Origin: CAYLNC01 sp964534415
GTDB taxonomy: Bacteria; Patescibacteriota; Minisyncoccia; Phycocordibacterales; JAACPR01
Direction of reading: 5' to 3'
Assembly: GCA_964534415.1 (NCBI GenBank)
Contig: CAZHOL010000003.1
Location: forward strand, 1-45,452
Length of the DNA stretch: 45,452 nucleotides
The notes under the pieces were generated by a model that was not told the DNA's origin, did not search any database, and saw nothing but the letters and a program-made list of their open reading frames with translations. This document shows, piece after piece, positions 7,582-15,080 of the stretch (position 1 is its first letter; each line of letters starts with the position of its first letter). A program made the position numbers and the translations under genes.

Positions 7582-8757
7582 TTATTCTGTTGTAGCAACT
7601 TCATCAGTTGAAGTTGTCTCTTCGCTCACTTCGTCCAATTTCGCAGAACGAATGTCGATTTTCCAACCAGTCAATTTTGCTGCTAGTCGAACATTTTGTC
7701 CTCCTTTACCAATTGCGAGAGATTGCTGATCTTCGGCAACTGTGACTTTTGCAATTTTACCACCTGTTTCGTCTTCTGAAATCTCGATATTCATTATTTT
7801 AGCAGGGGACAAAGCCTCCTCGATGAAATCAGCTGCATTCTCTGACCATTCAATGATGTCGATTTTCTCTCCGCCCAATTCGCTAGTAATTGTGCTGACG
7901 CGAACACCACGCTGTCCGACCATCGCTCCCACCGGATCTACGCTTTCGTCTTTGGTAATGACAGCAACCTTTGATCTTGAACCAGCCTCGCGAGCAATAG
8001 ATTTGATTTCAACAATACCCTGAGCAATTTCAGGTACTTCGGCTCGGAATAGTTCCGCAAGGAATTTTGGATGTGATCTTGAAAGCTTCAAAAATACGCC
8101 TCGTGGAGTTTCATCAACTCGGAATAGATATGCTCGAACGCGCTCACCTTGTTTAAATCTTTCGCCTGGAATTTGTTCTTCGTATGAGAGAACTCCGATT
8201 GCTCGGCCCATGTCCAAATACACAGAACCACGTTCTGTTCTCTCGACTGTTCCTGAAACAATTTCACCTTCTTTTGCGCCGTATTCGTTCATGACGATGC
8301 CTTTTTCTGCCTCTCGAATTTTCTGAGTAATGACCTGTTTTGCTGTTTGAGCAGAAATTCGACCAAAATCGTCTTTCATTTCTAGAGGGAAGTAGATTTC
8401 CTCGTCAACTTTCGCATCTCGTTTGATCAATTTAGCGTTTTCCAACAGGATGTGATGTTCTGGGTTGAAGCGAACTCGGACATCGCCCTCCTCGCCTTCG
8501 ACCGGCTCTGTGTCAGCAGGAATTTCATCTTCCATGATAACAGAGTCTTTGTCGACGACAATTTTTGTTTGCCAAAATTCCACATCTCCTGTGTTCAAGT
8601 TGAATTTTGCCTTTACAATCTGGCCCTTTTTGCCGTACTCCTTTTTATACGCGGTACCGAGTGCCAATTCAATGGCTTCGATTATTTTCTCCTTTGGAAT
8701 TCCTCGCTCCTCCTCTAATTGTTGAAGCACGGAATTGATGATTTTTAAGTCAAACAT
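7582..8757 (-). CDS. nusA: Transcription termination/antitermination factor NusA
   Basis: 391 residues from the ATG at 8757. An in-frame extension to 8838 begins upstream of the likely start and would cover the leader. The order is the NusA N-terminal domain (MFDLKIINSVLQQLEEERG), an S1 domain (GEIVSGTVERTERGSVYLDM), KH1 with VGAMVGQRGVRVSTIT, and KH2 with SLAIGKGGQNVRLAAKLTGW. It binds RNA polymerase and nascent RNA to control pausing and termination. The short acidic tail lacks the C-terminal repeats of gamma-proteobacterial NusA. A promoter with an extended -10 starts a leader of about 76 bases. Co-transcribed with ppa. Confidence 0.95.
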   Translation of the reverse strand: MFDLKIINSVLQQLEEERGIPKEKIIEAIELALGTAYKKEYGKKGQIVKAKFNLNTGDVEFWQTKIVVDKDSVIMEDEIPADTEPVEGEEGDVRVRFNPEHHILLENAKLIKRDAKVDEEIYFPLEMKDDFGRISAQTAKQVITQKIREAEKGIVMNEYGAKEGEIVSGTVERTERGSVYLDMGRAIGVLSYEEQIPGERFKQGERVRAYLFRVDETPRGVFLKLSRSHPKFLAELFRAEVPEIAQGIVEIKSIAREAGSRSKVAVITKDESVDPVGAMVGQRGVRVSTITSELGGEKIDIIEWSENAADFIEEALSPAKIMNIEISEDETGGKIAKVTVAEDQQSLAIGKGGQNVRLAAKLTGWKIDIRSAKLDEVSEETTSTDEVATTE

Positions 8758-8769
8758 GTTGTTTTTACG

Positions 8770-8822
8770 CTTTAAATTGATAATTTTTCTAAAAAAATTA
8801 GCCCGCCTGGTGTTGGCGAACT
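8770..8822 (-). promoter_or_regulatory. nusA leader, possible attenuator
   Basis: The leader contains CGCC, AACACCA, GGCG followed after five bases by seven T. The stem is short, so termination here is only a possibility, but NusA commonly controls its own expression. Confidence 0.3.
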
Positions 8823-8839
8823 TATCTGTACACTCCAAT

Positions 8840-8868
8840 ATAGTAGCATATTTTCAATTTGTTTGCAA
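8840..8868 (-). promoter_or_regulatory. Promoter of nusA-ppa
   Basis: On the minus strand: TTGCAA, 17-base spacer ending in TGC, TACTAT. Confidence 0.65.
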
Positions 8869-8875
8869 ATAGAGA

Positions 8876-8901
8876 GACTCCGCGGTGGTGTACGCGGAGT
8901 C
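8876..8901 (-). terminator. Terminator-like hairpin after the 125-residue orphan gene
   Basis: GACTCCGCG and CGCGGAGTC form nine base pairs. The following bases are only moderately T-rich, so efficiency is uncertain. Confidence 0.55.
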
Positions 8902-8910
8902 GGGGGGAAT

Positions 8911-9288
8911 TCACGGTTCTTGTTCAGCTAGCAACCCTTCAATTAGGCGATGCTGAAGATATAGGATTTTAAGCTTTTGCACTGCCAATATAATGATTGC
9001 ATCGTCCTGTGGGCAAAGAGAGAAAGTTCGAATAATTTCGCACTCATCTTTTGCTACGCACATCGCCTGCAAGCCAAAACGGATCCACTCATTCATGTAC
9101 TCGGTGCTTTCATTCGATGTACCTGAAAAACGAGGGTAATCTCTCTTGCAAATTGTCAGTAGGTTGCAGAGTGTCTGCAAATCAAGGACGGTTTTGGCCA
9201 ATTTTGTTGTTGACTCATCGTTTATATAGGCAATTACTCGATCGACCGGCAATCCAAGATTTACAGCGATACATTCGGGGATATTCAT
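8911..9288 (-). CDS. Hypothetical protein, 125 aa
   Basis: I do not recognise this family. It appears soluble and helical, with five cysteines (AVNLG..., TLCNLLTICKRD, AMCVAKDECEII, FSLCPQDD) and a Leu-rich C-terminal helix (VQKLKILYLQHRLIEGLL). No known metal motif is complete. The ATG has a very strong SD (AGAGGAGGAAG). It is preceded by a promoter (TTGCGA, 17 bases, TATAAT) with a leader of about 40 bases and followed by a GC-rich hairpin. It is one of the self-contained small orphan genes. Confidence 0.75.
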   Translation of the reverse strand: MNIPECIAVNLGLPVDRVIAYINDESTTKLAKTVLDLQTLCNLLTICKRDYPRFSGTSNESTEYMNEWIRFGLQAMCVAKDECEIIRTFSLCPQDDAIIILAVQKLKILYLQHRLIEGLLAEQEP

Positions 9289-9335
9289 GACGGGCTTCCT
9301 CCTCTGTGGGTTTGAAGAACTTGTCCTAAAAACTT

Positions 9336-9364
9336 ATTATACACTTTATGATGTTTAGTCGCAA
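9336..9364 (-). promoter_or_regulatory. Promoter of the 125-residue orphan gene
   Basis: On the minus strand: TTGCGA, 17-base spacer, TATAAT. Confidence 0.7.
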
Positions 9365-9408
9365 TGAAGTTTTGGTATTGGAGATAAAGGATATTTCGAC
9401 AAAAAGAA

Positions 9409-9430
9409 AACCCGGCCTCGCGGACGGGTT
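9409..9430 (-). terminator. Terminator of the hotdog-fold gene
   Basis: On the minus strand AACCCG and CGGGTT enclose a GC-rich loop, followed by TTTTCTTTTT. Confidence 0.75.
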
Positions 9431-9448
9431 TGGGATGACGGGTCCCAG

Positions 9449-9853
9449 CTATTCAAAGACCTGGCGAATCCATTCTGGCATTTTTTTTACAAGAGTTCTG
9501 TCTTCGCCTGAAATGTGAATCATTGCCATCACCCATTTGCAGGTCGCTTTCAGTTTGGAGCCGATACGAAATTGAGCATAGCACAAAAGTATCAGTTCTC
9601 CCCGGAGTCTCATTTGAACCTCAATCTCAACGTGGTCACCCTCAAAAAGCTCCTTTTTGTAGTCTGCCAGACTTCTGCGAAGAACAAGGGCCAGACCATG
9701 ATCTTGCAGCAGGCTTTCAATTCCGACACCAACTGAGAGTCTGTACTCTTCAAATGCGTCGAGAGCCAATAGTTGAAGTTTTGCGAAGTTCACATGACCG
9801 AGACCATCGATCGCATCAGGACCAATGGTCCTGAAAGTCGTGAATTTTTTCAT
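9449..9853 (-). CDS. Hotdog-fold acyl-CoA thioesterase-like protein
   Basis: 134 residues, the length of single hotdog proteins. The N-terminus TIGPDAIDGLGHVNFAKLQLL matches the (D)xxGHVN...Y/L segment of the 4-hydroxybenzoyl-CoA thioesterase/YbgC group. The ADYKKELFEGDHVEIEVQM strand and the ELILLCYAQFRIG strand follow in family order. The usual active-site Asp before GHVN is represented by the DAIDGLGHV Asp residues. The substrate is unknown; an acyl thioester is the family expectation. It is encoded alone, divergently from pilB. It has a weak SD (AAAGG) and a terminator. Confidence 0.75.
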   Translation of the reverse strand: MKKFTTFRTIGPDAIDGLGHVNFAKLQLLALDAFEEYRLSVGVGIESLLQDHGLALVLRRSLADYKKELFEGDHVEIEVQMRLRGELILLCYAQFRIGSKLKATCKWVMAMIHISGEDRTLVKKMPEWIRQVFE

Positions 9854-9965
9854 GATTAGACCTTTCTGCTAAAAAAGTATCATTATAATTTGTGTGAGTC
9901 AAACAGTGAGATGAAAATAATTTTTAAAATCTGAACAAGTAAAATTGTTTTGATTTTTTTCTTGC

Positions 9966-9971
9966 TATAAT
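9966..9971 (+). promoter_or_regulatory. -10 box of pilB (leaderless)
   Basis: TATAAT, six bases, then GTG at 9978. The predicted transcription start coincides with the G of the start codon. Confidence 0.6.
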
Positions 9972-9977
9972 TTGGAT

Positions 9978-11714
9978 GTGTACATTGAGGACAAAAAACT
10001 TATAGAGTTTATTATTGATGCTGGCCTAGTTAGTCGCGAAGATATTTCTGTGGCGAGCAAAGTAGTTGCTGAGAAAAAAACTCCACTCGGCGATTTTCTT
10101 GTGAGTGAAGGAAAATTAACCGAAGACGATTTGAAGAGGGTGCAGGCGTACATTCTGGGAATTCCATTTATCGATGCTGGTTCGACAAAAATTCCTTTCG
10201 AAATTCTTTCAATTATTCCTGAACCGATTGCGCGCAAACACAACATCATTGCATACAAAAAAGACGAAAAAAATCTCGAGGTGGCCATGCTCGACACTGA
10301 CGATTTGCCTGCGATAGATTTCGTACATAAAAAAACGGGGCTCAAGATTTTGCCACGACTAACTTCAACTGACTCTTTGAAAAAGGCTTTAATTCAATAT
10401 CAGAAAACATTGAAGGCCGATTTTGGTGACATCATCAAAAATCAAACTGCTGAAATCAAAGACCTCTCGCAAAATGTTTCTGGCGAAGTTAATTTGGAAA
10501 AAGTTGCTGCCGATTTGCCGGTGGTTAAAATCGTCGACACTCTTCTAAAGCACGCCATTTTGCAAGGGGCTTCTGATATTCATATAGAGCCAGGAGAAAA
10601 AGAATTAACAATTAGATATCGAGTAGACGGATTGTTACATGAGGCGATGCTTTTGCCAAAACATGTTAGCTCTGCGATTGTCGCGAGAATTAAAGTCCTC
10701 GCCAATTTAAAGCTAGACGAAAAGAGATTGCCCCAAGACGGTCGATTCAAAATAGATTTGGAAGATGAGAAAATTTCTTTCCGTGTTTCTGTTCTGCCCG
10801 TATATTACGGAGAAAAAGTTGTTATGCGTGTTCTGCGAGAGGGCGGAGGCGGCTTCACATTAGAGTCGCTCGGTTTTCATGGTGATGGTCTAGAAAAAAT
10901 TCACGACGCATTGAAGCAGACAACGGGAATGATTTTGGCTACTGGTCCAACTGGTTCTGGAAAATCTACCACTCTTTATACTTTACTTGATTTAGTAAAT
11001 ACTCCCGATGTAAATATTTCAACAATCGAGGATCCGATTGAGTATCAAATGAAGCGTGTAAATCAGACTCAGGTTAAACCAGAAATTGGCTTTACTTTCT
11101 CTGATGGAATTAGAACGCTCGTTCGACAAGACCCAGACATAATTATGGTTGGAGAAATTCGTGATGGTGAAACTGCAGGTCTTGCTATTAATGCCTCACT
11201 CACAGGACACCTGGTGCTCTCAACACTTCACACCAACTCTGCAGCGGGTACAATTCCTCGACTAATCGACATGGGTGCAGAACCTTTTTTGCTCGTTTCT
11301 ACTTTGAAAGTAATAATTGCGCAAAGACTCGTCAGAAAATTAGTTAAGAAGGAAAAATATTTTTTGACCGCATCAGGAATTGAGCAGCTCGGAAAGAAAA
11401 TTGATTTGGAAAAAGTTTTAAAAGTTCTCAAAGATGCAAAAATCGTGGCAGGAGATGCGACATGGAAAGAGGTTCCTTTATACAGACCTGTAGTAGATGC
11501 AGAAGGAGATGGATACAATGGACGATTAGGAATTCATGAAATTTTGAATGTCACAGATACAATCAGAAACATGATTATCAAAGGCGAAACGGCTGAAAAA
11601 ATTGAGGAGCAAGCAAAGAAAGAGGGAATGCTAACAATGTTGGAGGACGGAGTATACAAATCAGTATTGGGCCAGACAACAATCGAAGAGGTGTTGCGAG
11701 TAATTTCAGAATAA
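9978..11714 (+). CDS. pilB: Type IV pilus assembly / type II secretion ATPase (PilB/GspE)
   Basis: About 578 residues. The N-terminal MshE-type domain (VASKVVAEKKTPLGDFLVSEG, TEDDLKRVQAYILGIPFID) precedes the secretion ATPase core. Core motifs are Walker A ATGPTGSGKSTT (323-331), the Asp box DIHIEPGEKELTIRYRVDG, Walker B IIMVGEIRDGETA and the His box GHLVLSTLHTNSA. The insertion after LVRKLVKK lacks the four-Cys zinc motif usual in GspE/PilB. It powers pilus extension and probably supports DNA uptake with ComEC. The start is ambiguous: TTG at 9972 is in frame, but GTG at 9978 sits at the predicted transcription start and I prefer it. pilC follows after one base. Confidence 0.93.
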   Translation: MYIEDKKLIEFIIDAGLVSREDISVASKVVAEKKTPLGDFLVSEGKLTEDDLKRVQAYILGIPFIDAGSTKIPFEILSIIPEPIARKHNIIAYKKDEKNLEVAMLDTDDLPAIDFVHKKTGLKILPRLTSTDSLKKALIQYQKTLKADFGDIIKNQTAEIKDLSQNVSGEVNLEKVAADLPVVKIVDTLLKHAILQGASDIHIEPGEKELTIRYRVDGLLHEAMLLPKHVSSAIVARIKVLANLKLDEKRLPQDGRFKIDLEDEKISFRVSVLPVYYGEKVVMRVLREGGGGFTLESLGFHGDGLEKIHDALKQTTGMILATGPTGSGKSTTLYTLLDLVNTPDVNISTIEDPIEYQMKRVNQTQVKPEIGFTFSDGIRTLVRQDPDIIMVGEIRDGETAGLAINASLTGHLVLSTLHTNSAAGTIPRLIDMGAEPFLLVSTLKVIIAQRLVRKLVKKEKYFLTASGIEQLGKKIDLEKVLKVLKDAKIVAGDATWKEVPLYRPVVDAEGDGYNGRLGIHEILNVTDTIRNMIIKGETAEKIEEQAKKEGMLTMLEDGVYKSVLGQTTIEEVLRVISE

Positions 11715-11715
11715 A

Positions 11716-12939
11716 ATGTCATTAACAAAATTTAATTACAAAGCTGTTGATTCTGAGGGCAAGATTTATACCGGTCAGGTGGAATTTTCTTCTGAGGCGG
11801 ACCTTATCAAAGGTTTGAAAAATGATGGCAAGACCTTGCTATCTGCAAGTGTTGTAAATGAAAAAAGTGTTGGCGCGATGTTTGAAAAAATGTCTACAAT
11901 GGGTTCTGTATCGATGCGCGAGAAAATTATTTTTGCGAGAAACTTGTCGTCAATGGTGGACGCGGGTCTTTCTGTTTCTCGTGCTCTCGCCATAATGCAG
12001 AGGCAAACAAAAAATCCTCGACTCAGGAAAGTTATTCATGATATTGACGAAGACATTCGCAAGGGTTCTTCACTATCAGTTGCGCTCGGAAAATTTCCAA
12101 AAGTTTTCCCACCGCTTATGGTTTCTATGGTTCAATCAGGAGAAGAATCTGGAAATCTGGCAGAGGCTTTGAATGTGGTTGGAGAGCAAATGGACAAAAG
12201 CTATTTGTTAATCAAGAAAGTTAAAGGTGCCATGATATATCCTGGCGTGATTGTCACAGCAATGATCATAATCGGTATTTGTATGTTGATATTTGTTGTG
12301 CCAACTCTGACTAAAACTTTTACAGAATTGCAAATTGATTTGCCCGCCTCAACTCGTTTCATTATCGGGCTCAGTGATTTTGTGAAAAATAATTTGGGAT
12401 TGTTCGTCGCAATTGTTGGTGCGGTGATTGCCGGAATATATTTTGGTATGAAAACTGGTGCAGGGAAAAAAGGAATGGACTGGTTTGTTTTGCATATGCC
12501 GATTGTCGCTCCGATTGTAAAGGAAATTAACGCCGCGAGAACAGCCAGAACTCTCTCGTCTCTATTAGCGGCAGGAGTTCCGTTCGTGAGATCACTTCAA
12601 ATTGTTAGACAAGTTGTTGCAAATTCATATTATCAAAATACATTGGAGTTGGCCGAGAAAAATATTCAACTCGGTCTTCCAATTTCGAAAGTTTTCCGTG
12701 AAGCAGAAGATTTGTATCCAATATTCGTATCTGAAATGATGGTGGTTGGAGAGGAGACTGGAGAGTTGGGTAAAATGCTTTTCAAGGTTGCGAGTTTCTA
12801 CGAAGAGGAAGTCGACCAAAAAACAAAAAACATGTCCACGGTCATCGAACCGTTCTTGATGGTTGTTGTCGGAATTGTGGTAGGATTCTTTGCATTGTCG
12901 ATGATTGCTCCGATGTATTCATTGGCGGATGTTATTTAA
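11716..12939 (+). CDS. pilC: Type IV pilus / type II secretion inner-membrane platform protein (PilC/GspF)
   Basis: 407 residues with two T2SSF domains (about 70-195 and 275-400). The first contains FARNLSSMVDAGLSVSRAL and the second RTARTLSSLLAAGVPFVRSL. Three membrane segments are visible: GAMIYPGVIVTAMIIIGICM, LGLFVAIVGAVIAGIYFG and LMVVVGIVVGFFALSMIAP. The N-terminal YKAVDSEGKIYTGQVE strand is typical. It anchors the PilB motor and the pilin assembly site. It is one base downstream of pilB and one base upstream of the UDG gene, so translation is probably coupled. No pilin gene is in the window. Confidence 0.95.
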   Translation: MSLTKFNYKAVDSEGKIYTGQVEFSSEADLIKGLKNDGKTLLSASVVNEKSVGAMFEKMSTMGSVSMREKIIFARNLSSMVDAGLSVSRALAIMQRQTKNPRLRKVIHDIDEDIRKGSSLSVALGKFPKVFPPLMVSMVQSGEESGNLAEALNVVGEQMDKSYLLIKKVKGAMIYPGVIVTAMIIIGICMLIFVVPTLTKTFTELQIDLPASTRFIIGLSDFVKNNLGLFVAIVGAVIAGIYFGMKTGAGKKGMDWFVLHMPIVAPIVKEINAARTARTLSSLLAAGVPFVRSLQIVRQVVANSYYQNTLELAEKNIQLGLPISKVFREAEDLYPIFVSEMMVVGEETGELGKMLFKVASFYEEEVDQKTKNMSTVIEPFLMVVVGIVVGFFALSMIAPMYSLADVI

Positions 12940-12940
12940 T

Positions 12941-13534
12941 ATGAACAAGAAAGAAGAAATAAAGAAAATTCGCGACGAGATTTGGGATCTCAAAGAATCT
13001 CCGCTGTATGCAGAGCGGGTGGCGAATAATGCGTACCCGGTGATTGGAGAGGGCAGTCATGATGCAAAAATTATTTTCATAGGTGAAGCACCTGGCAAAA
13101 ATGAAGCCGCGACTGGTCGGCCGTTTTGTGGAGTGTCCGGTAAGGTCCTCGACGAATTGTTGGCTCACATAAAATTAGCGCGCGATTCTGTTTACATAAC
13201 AAATATTGTGAAGGACCGTCCGACTAACAATCGTGATCCAAAACCTGCGGAGATTGAAATTTACGGGCCGTATCTCGATAGACAGATTGAAGTAATAAAG
13301 CCAGAGGTGGTCGTCACACTCGGACGATTTTCTATGGAATATGTCATGCGACGATATGGTTTGGAGGATAAAATCGAAGCAATCAGCAAAATTCACGGAA
13401 AAAAATTCAAAGCCAAGGCGAGTTTTGGGACTTTCTCATTTGTCCCGTTATATCATCCGGCTGTTGCTGTCTATAACAGGACAACCTTGCCTGATTTGAA
13501 GGAGGATTTCGAGGTGTTGAAGATTTTTCTTTAG
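12941..13534 (+). CDS. Family 4-type uracil-DNA glycosylase without iron-sulfur cysteines
   Basis: 197 residues from the ATG at 12941, one base after pilC. Core UDG superfamily motifs are clear: GEAPGKNEAATGRPFCG (48-64), YITNIVKDRP, PEVVVTLGRFSMEY and YHPAVAVYN with His172. Family 4 enzymes normally hold a 4Fe-4S cluster with four cysteines, two near the N-terminus, one in vKCRP and one in the following helix. Here those positions read SPLYAERV, VKDRP and EIYGPYL, and the only Cys is in GRPFCG. The cluster is therefore predicted absent. It probably still removes uracil from DNA. Operon placement with pilus genes may reflect DNA uptake or simple packing. Confidence 0.88.
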   Translation: MNKKEEIKKIRDEIWDLKESPLYAERVANNAYPVIGEGSHDAKIIFIGEAPGKNEAATGRPFCGVSGKVLDELLAHIKLARDSVYITNIVKDRPTNNRDPKPAEIEIYGPYLDRQIEVIKPEVVVTLGRFSMEYVMRRYGLEDKIEAISKIHGKKFKAKASFGTFSFVPLYHPAVAVYNRTTLPDLKEDFEVLKIFL

Positions 13535-13572
13535 GGCTTGCTTTTTATAATAAACTATGATATATTAATGAA

Positions 13573-13824
13573 AGGTCAGAACCTTGTATGAAAAGCGATA
13601 TGCCCTCGTGAGAGTGTTGCGAAATCAAGGACTACGGGAATCGATTCATGGCTGCGGTCGAAACCCAACCTTGTAGGGGCCAGCTCGTCACGATTTTGCG
13701 CACATATTCTTCGAGTGCGGTGAACCTCCCCGCCCGAAGAGTGCGCAAGGTGAAGCTTGCATATTTATTCTGATCTCCCTTTTGAGGGACCACCGGTACG
13801 CTTTGGGCGACGGTGGTTTTTTTA
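13573..13824 (+). ncRNA. Structured noncoding RNA of unknown family (about 204 nt plus terminator)
   Basis: No ORF is supported here. An extended -10 (TGATATATT, 13558-13566) predicts a start at 13573. That base opens a closing helix: AGGTCAGAA (13573-13581) with TTCTGATCT (13768-13776), nine pairs including one G-U. Nested inside are CCTTG/CAAGG (13582-13586/13626-13630) with an inner GTGA-looped hairpin, CTAC/GTAG with GGG/CCC, and TGCGCAC/GTGCGCA (13698-13704/13741-13747) capped by CTTCG/CGAAG. An intrinsic terminator follows at 13790-13816. I looked for hallmarks of RNase P RNA, tmRNA and SRP RNA and found none. 6S RNA is not excluded. Confidence 0.7.
13790..13824 (+). terminator. Terminator of the 13.6 kb noncoding RNA
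   Basis: CCACCG and CGGTGG flank a 15-base loop, followed by eight T. Confidence 0.75.
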
Positions 13825-13838
13825 TTTCCAAAAAGCGA

Positions 13839-13844
13839 TATAAT
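13839..13844 (+). promoter_or_regulatory. -10 box of tpiA (leaderless)
   Basis: TATAAT, six bases, then C and ATG, giving a predicted 1-base leader. It begins 14 bases after the T run of the preceding terminator. Confidence 0.6.
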
Positions 13845-13851
13845 TAACTTC

Positions 13852-14604
13852 ATGAAAAAACTGATAGTAGCAAACTGGAAAATGGCACCGCAGTCGCTCG
13901 AGGAGGCGAAGAAGATTTTTGCTGTGATGAAGCGTGCGAAATTCTCAACTCGCACAATTGACGCGGTAATTTGTCCGCCGAGCACATATTTTTCTGATTT
14001 GGTGAAAGGGTATAGCGGAAAGAGCTTCAAATTTGGTGTGCAGGATGTTCATTTTAATAATGAGGCGGCCAGCACTGGCGAAATTTCAACTGAAATGGTG
14101 TCTAATTTGGGTGCTGATTTTGTTATCGTAGGCCATGCGGAGCGACGGGCACTGGGCGATACTAATGAAATTGTTGCGAAGAAGCTTGCTCATGTAATCG
14201 AAAGCGGTTTGAAACCGATTCTGTGCGTTGGTGAGGTCGAAAGAGATTCGCACGGTGAATATTTTAGATATGTTGAGAGACAGCTCGTTGAGTCACTCGC
14301 TTTGGTTGATAAAAGTAAAGTTTCGAAAATTGTTATCGCATACGAGCCGGTTTGGGCAATTGGAACTGGAAATAGTGCAGTCCCAAATCGCGACATTCAT
14401 CAAATGACAATTTATATTCGCAAGACTCTCGTTGAGATGTATGGAAACAAGATCGCGATGAGCGTTCCAATTATTTATGGTGGGTCTGTCGATCCTGATA
14501 ATTGCGTTAGCATTTTGGAGGAGGGTGAAGTTTCTGGTTTGCTCATCGGCCGCGCTAGTTTGAATCCATATACTTTTGGAGATCTTTTGAAGAGGTTGAG
14601 CTAG
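13852..14604 (+). CDS. tpiA: Triosephosphate isomerase
   Basis: 250 residues. It interconverts dihydroxyacetone phosphate and glyceraldehyde-3-phosphate in glycolysis. The active site is intact: Lys10 in ANWKM, His95 in VGHAERR (Ala replaces the usual Ser) and Glu165 in AYEPVWAIGTG, with loop 6 complete. The phosphate-binding YGGSV and GLLIGRASL segments close the barrel. I use the ATG at 13852 rather than an upstream in-frame ATG at 13813, because the upstream one lies before the -10 box. A perfect terminator hairpin follows, shared with the convergent 38-residue gene. Confidence 0.97.
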   Translation: MKKLIVANWKMAPQSLEEAKKIFAVMKRAKFSTRTIDAVICPPSTYFSDLVKGYSGKSFKFGVQDVHFNNEAASTGEISTEMVSNLGADFVIVGHAERRALGDTNEIVAKKLAHVIESGLKPILCVGEVERDSHGEYFRYVERQLVESLALVDKSKVSKIVIAYEPVWAIGTGNSAVPNRDIHQMTIYIRKTLVEMYGNKIAMSVPIIYGGSVDPDNCVSILEEGEVSGLLIGRASLNPYTFGDLLKRLS

Positions 14605-14619
14605 TTTAGTGAAGTTAAG

Positions 14620-14650
14620 GCCCCGGCGATGTCTTTGACATCGCCGGGGC
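14620..14650 (+). terminator. Bidirectional terminator between tpiA and the 38-residue gene
   Basis: GCCCCGGCGATGTC pairs perfectly with its complement around a 3-base loop. Neither side has a long T run, so strength is uncertain. Confidence 0.65.
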
Positions 14651-14671
14651 AACTTTCTAATACGCATCCAT

Positions 14672-14788
14672 TTATTCATCTGCACTTTTTCCAAAAAATA
14701 TTTCACGAAAAATAATCGCGAAATACATTGCAGAAAAAGAAGTGAAAAACACGATTGCGAAATCAGTCAGTTTCATTAGAATGTTCAT
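14672..14788 (-). CDS. Small membrane peptide, 38 aa
   Basis: The ATG at 14788 has a strong SD (AAAGGAG, six bases before the ATG). The peptide begins MNILMKLTDFAIVFFTS and ends IFFGKSADE. Residues 7-33 are one hydrophobic, Phe-rich membrane span followed by a short charged tail. A TATAAT (14809-14814 on minus) and the 17-base operator-like element at 14838-14854 lie upstream. No homologue is recognised. The tight match of SD, start, membrane span and stop, with a hairpin 22 bases after the stop, makes it a credible gene. Small-protein toxin or membrane modulator are possibilities without direct evidence. Confidence 0.65.
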   Translation of the reverse strand: MNILMKLTDFAIVFFTSFSAMYFAIIFREIFFGKSADE

Positions 14789-14808
14789 TTTTTCTCCTTT
14801 CTGCGCCG

Positions 14809-14814
14809 ATTATA
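14809..14814 (-). promoter_or_regulatory. -10 box of the 38-residue peptide gene
   Basis: TATAAT on the minus strand, 23 bases downstream of the 17-base element. No good -35 is visible, consistent with an activator-dependent promoter. Confidence 0.5.
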
Positions 14815-14837
14815 TAAAATGAGTGTTAAAATTCCCG

Positions 14838-14854
14838 TAAAGAAGTTCTAAAGA
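14838..14854 (-). promoter_or_regulatory. Operator-like element, copy 1
   Basis: On the minus strand TCTTTAGAACTTCTTTA, with palindromic core AGAAnTTCT. It lies 23 bases upstream of the -10 box of the 38-residue gene. Copies 2 and 3 have the same orientation and spacing. Confidence 0.55.
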
Positions 14855-14864
14855 TTTTCTAAAA

Positions 14865-14893
14865 TTGACAGTTGACTTTGGTTTTCGTATATT
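14865..14893 (+). promoter_or_regulatory. Strong promoter of the 14.9 kb noncoding RNA
   Basis: TTGACA, 17-base spacer, TATATT. It is one of the best -35/-10 pairs in the window. Predicted start 14900. Confidence 0.75.
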
Positions 14894-14899
14894 TTAATC

Positions 14900-15080
14900 A
14901 CCTGTTGTGGTAGGGCTCTCTATGCCACACCGAAGGGGAGAACCTCACGTCTTCCCGGGAAAAGGATACAGAGACAGCGCCAACCCATTCCTTGTAGTGA
15001 CGAGCGAAAGGAAAAACCGGTGGTTCACCACTGGCTGGGCACACTACGGTGTGGCGAACAATGTTCGCTTGGTGCTTTTA
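14900..15080 (+). ncRNA. Structured noncoding RNA of unknown family (about 180 nt)
   Basis: A consensus promoter drives a region with no supported ORF. Helices seen: GCCACACCG (14924-14932) with CGGTGTGGC (15047-15055), GGGGAGA with TCTTCCC around an eight-base loop, CCGGTGG-TTCA-CCACTGG, and GCGAAC/GTTCGC near the 3' end. CACC at the 5' end can pair with GGTG before the final T-rich tail. The 5' segment TGTGG can alternatively pair with CCACA, giving two exclusive folds. It runs convergently into the HIT gene, so it is not that gene's leader. No conserved blocks of RNase P, tmRNA or SRP RNA were recognised. Confidence 0.65.

Noticed and set aside
9972..9977. TTG at 9972 as the pilB start
   Set aside because: It lies within six bases of the -10 box, upstream of the predicted transcript. 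GTG at 9978 fits the leaderless pattern.
13813..13851. N-terminal extension of TpiA from the ATG at 13813
   Set aside because: The extra codons cover the terminator T run and the -10 box, and other TpiA proteins begin near the NWKM motif.
13573..15080. RNase P RNA, tmRNA or SRP RNA as identities of the two structured RNAs
   Set aside because: The blocks GAGGAAAGTCC and ACAGAAA, the tmRNA ends with TTCGA T-arm, and the GGTCAGG...GGAAGCAGCC SRP loop are all missing. 6S RNA could not be excluded.
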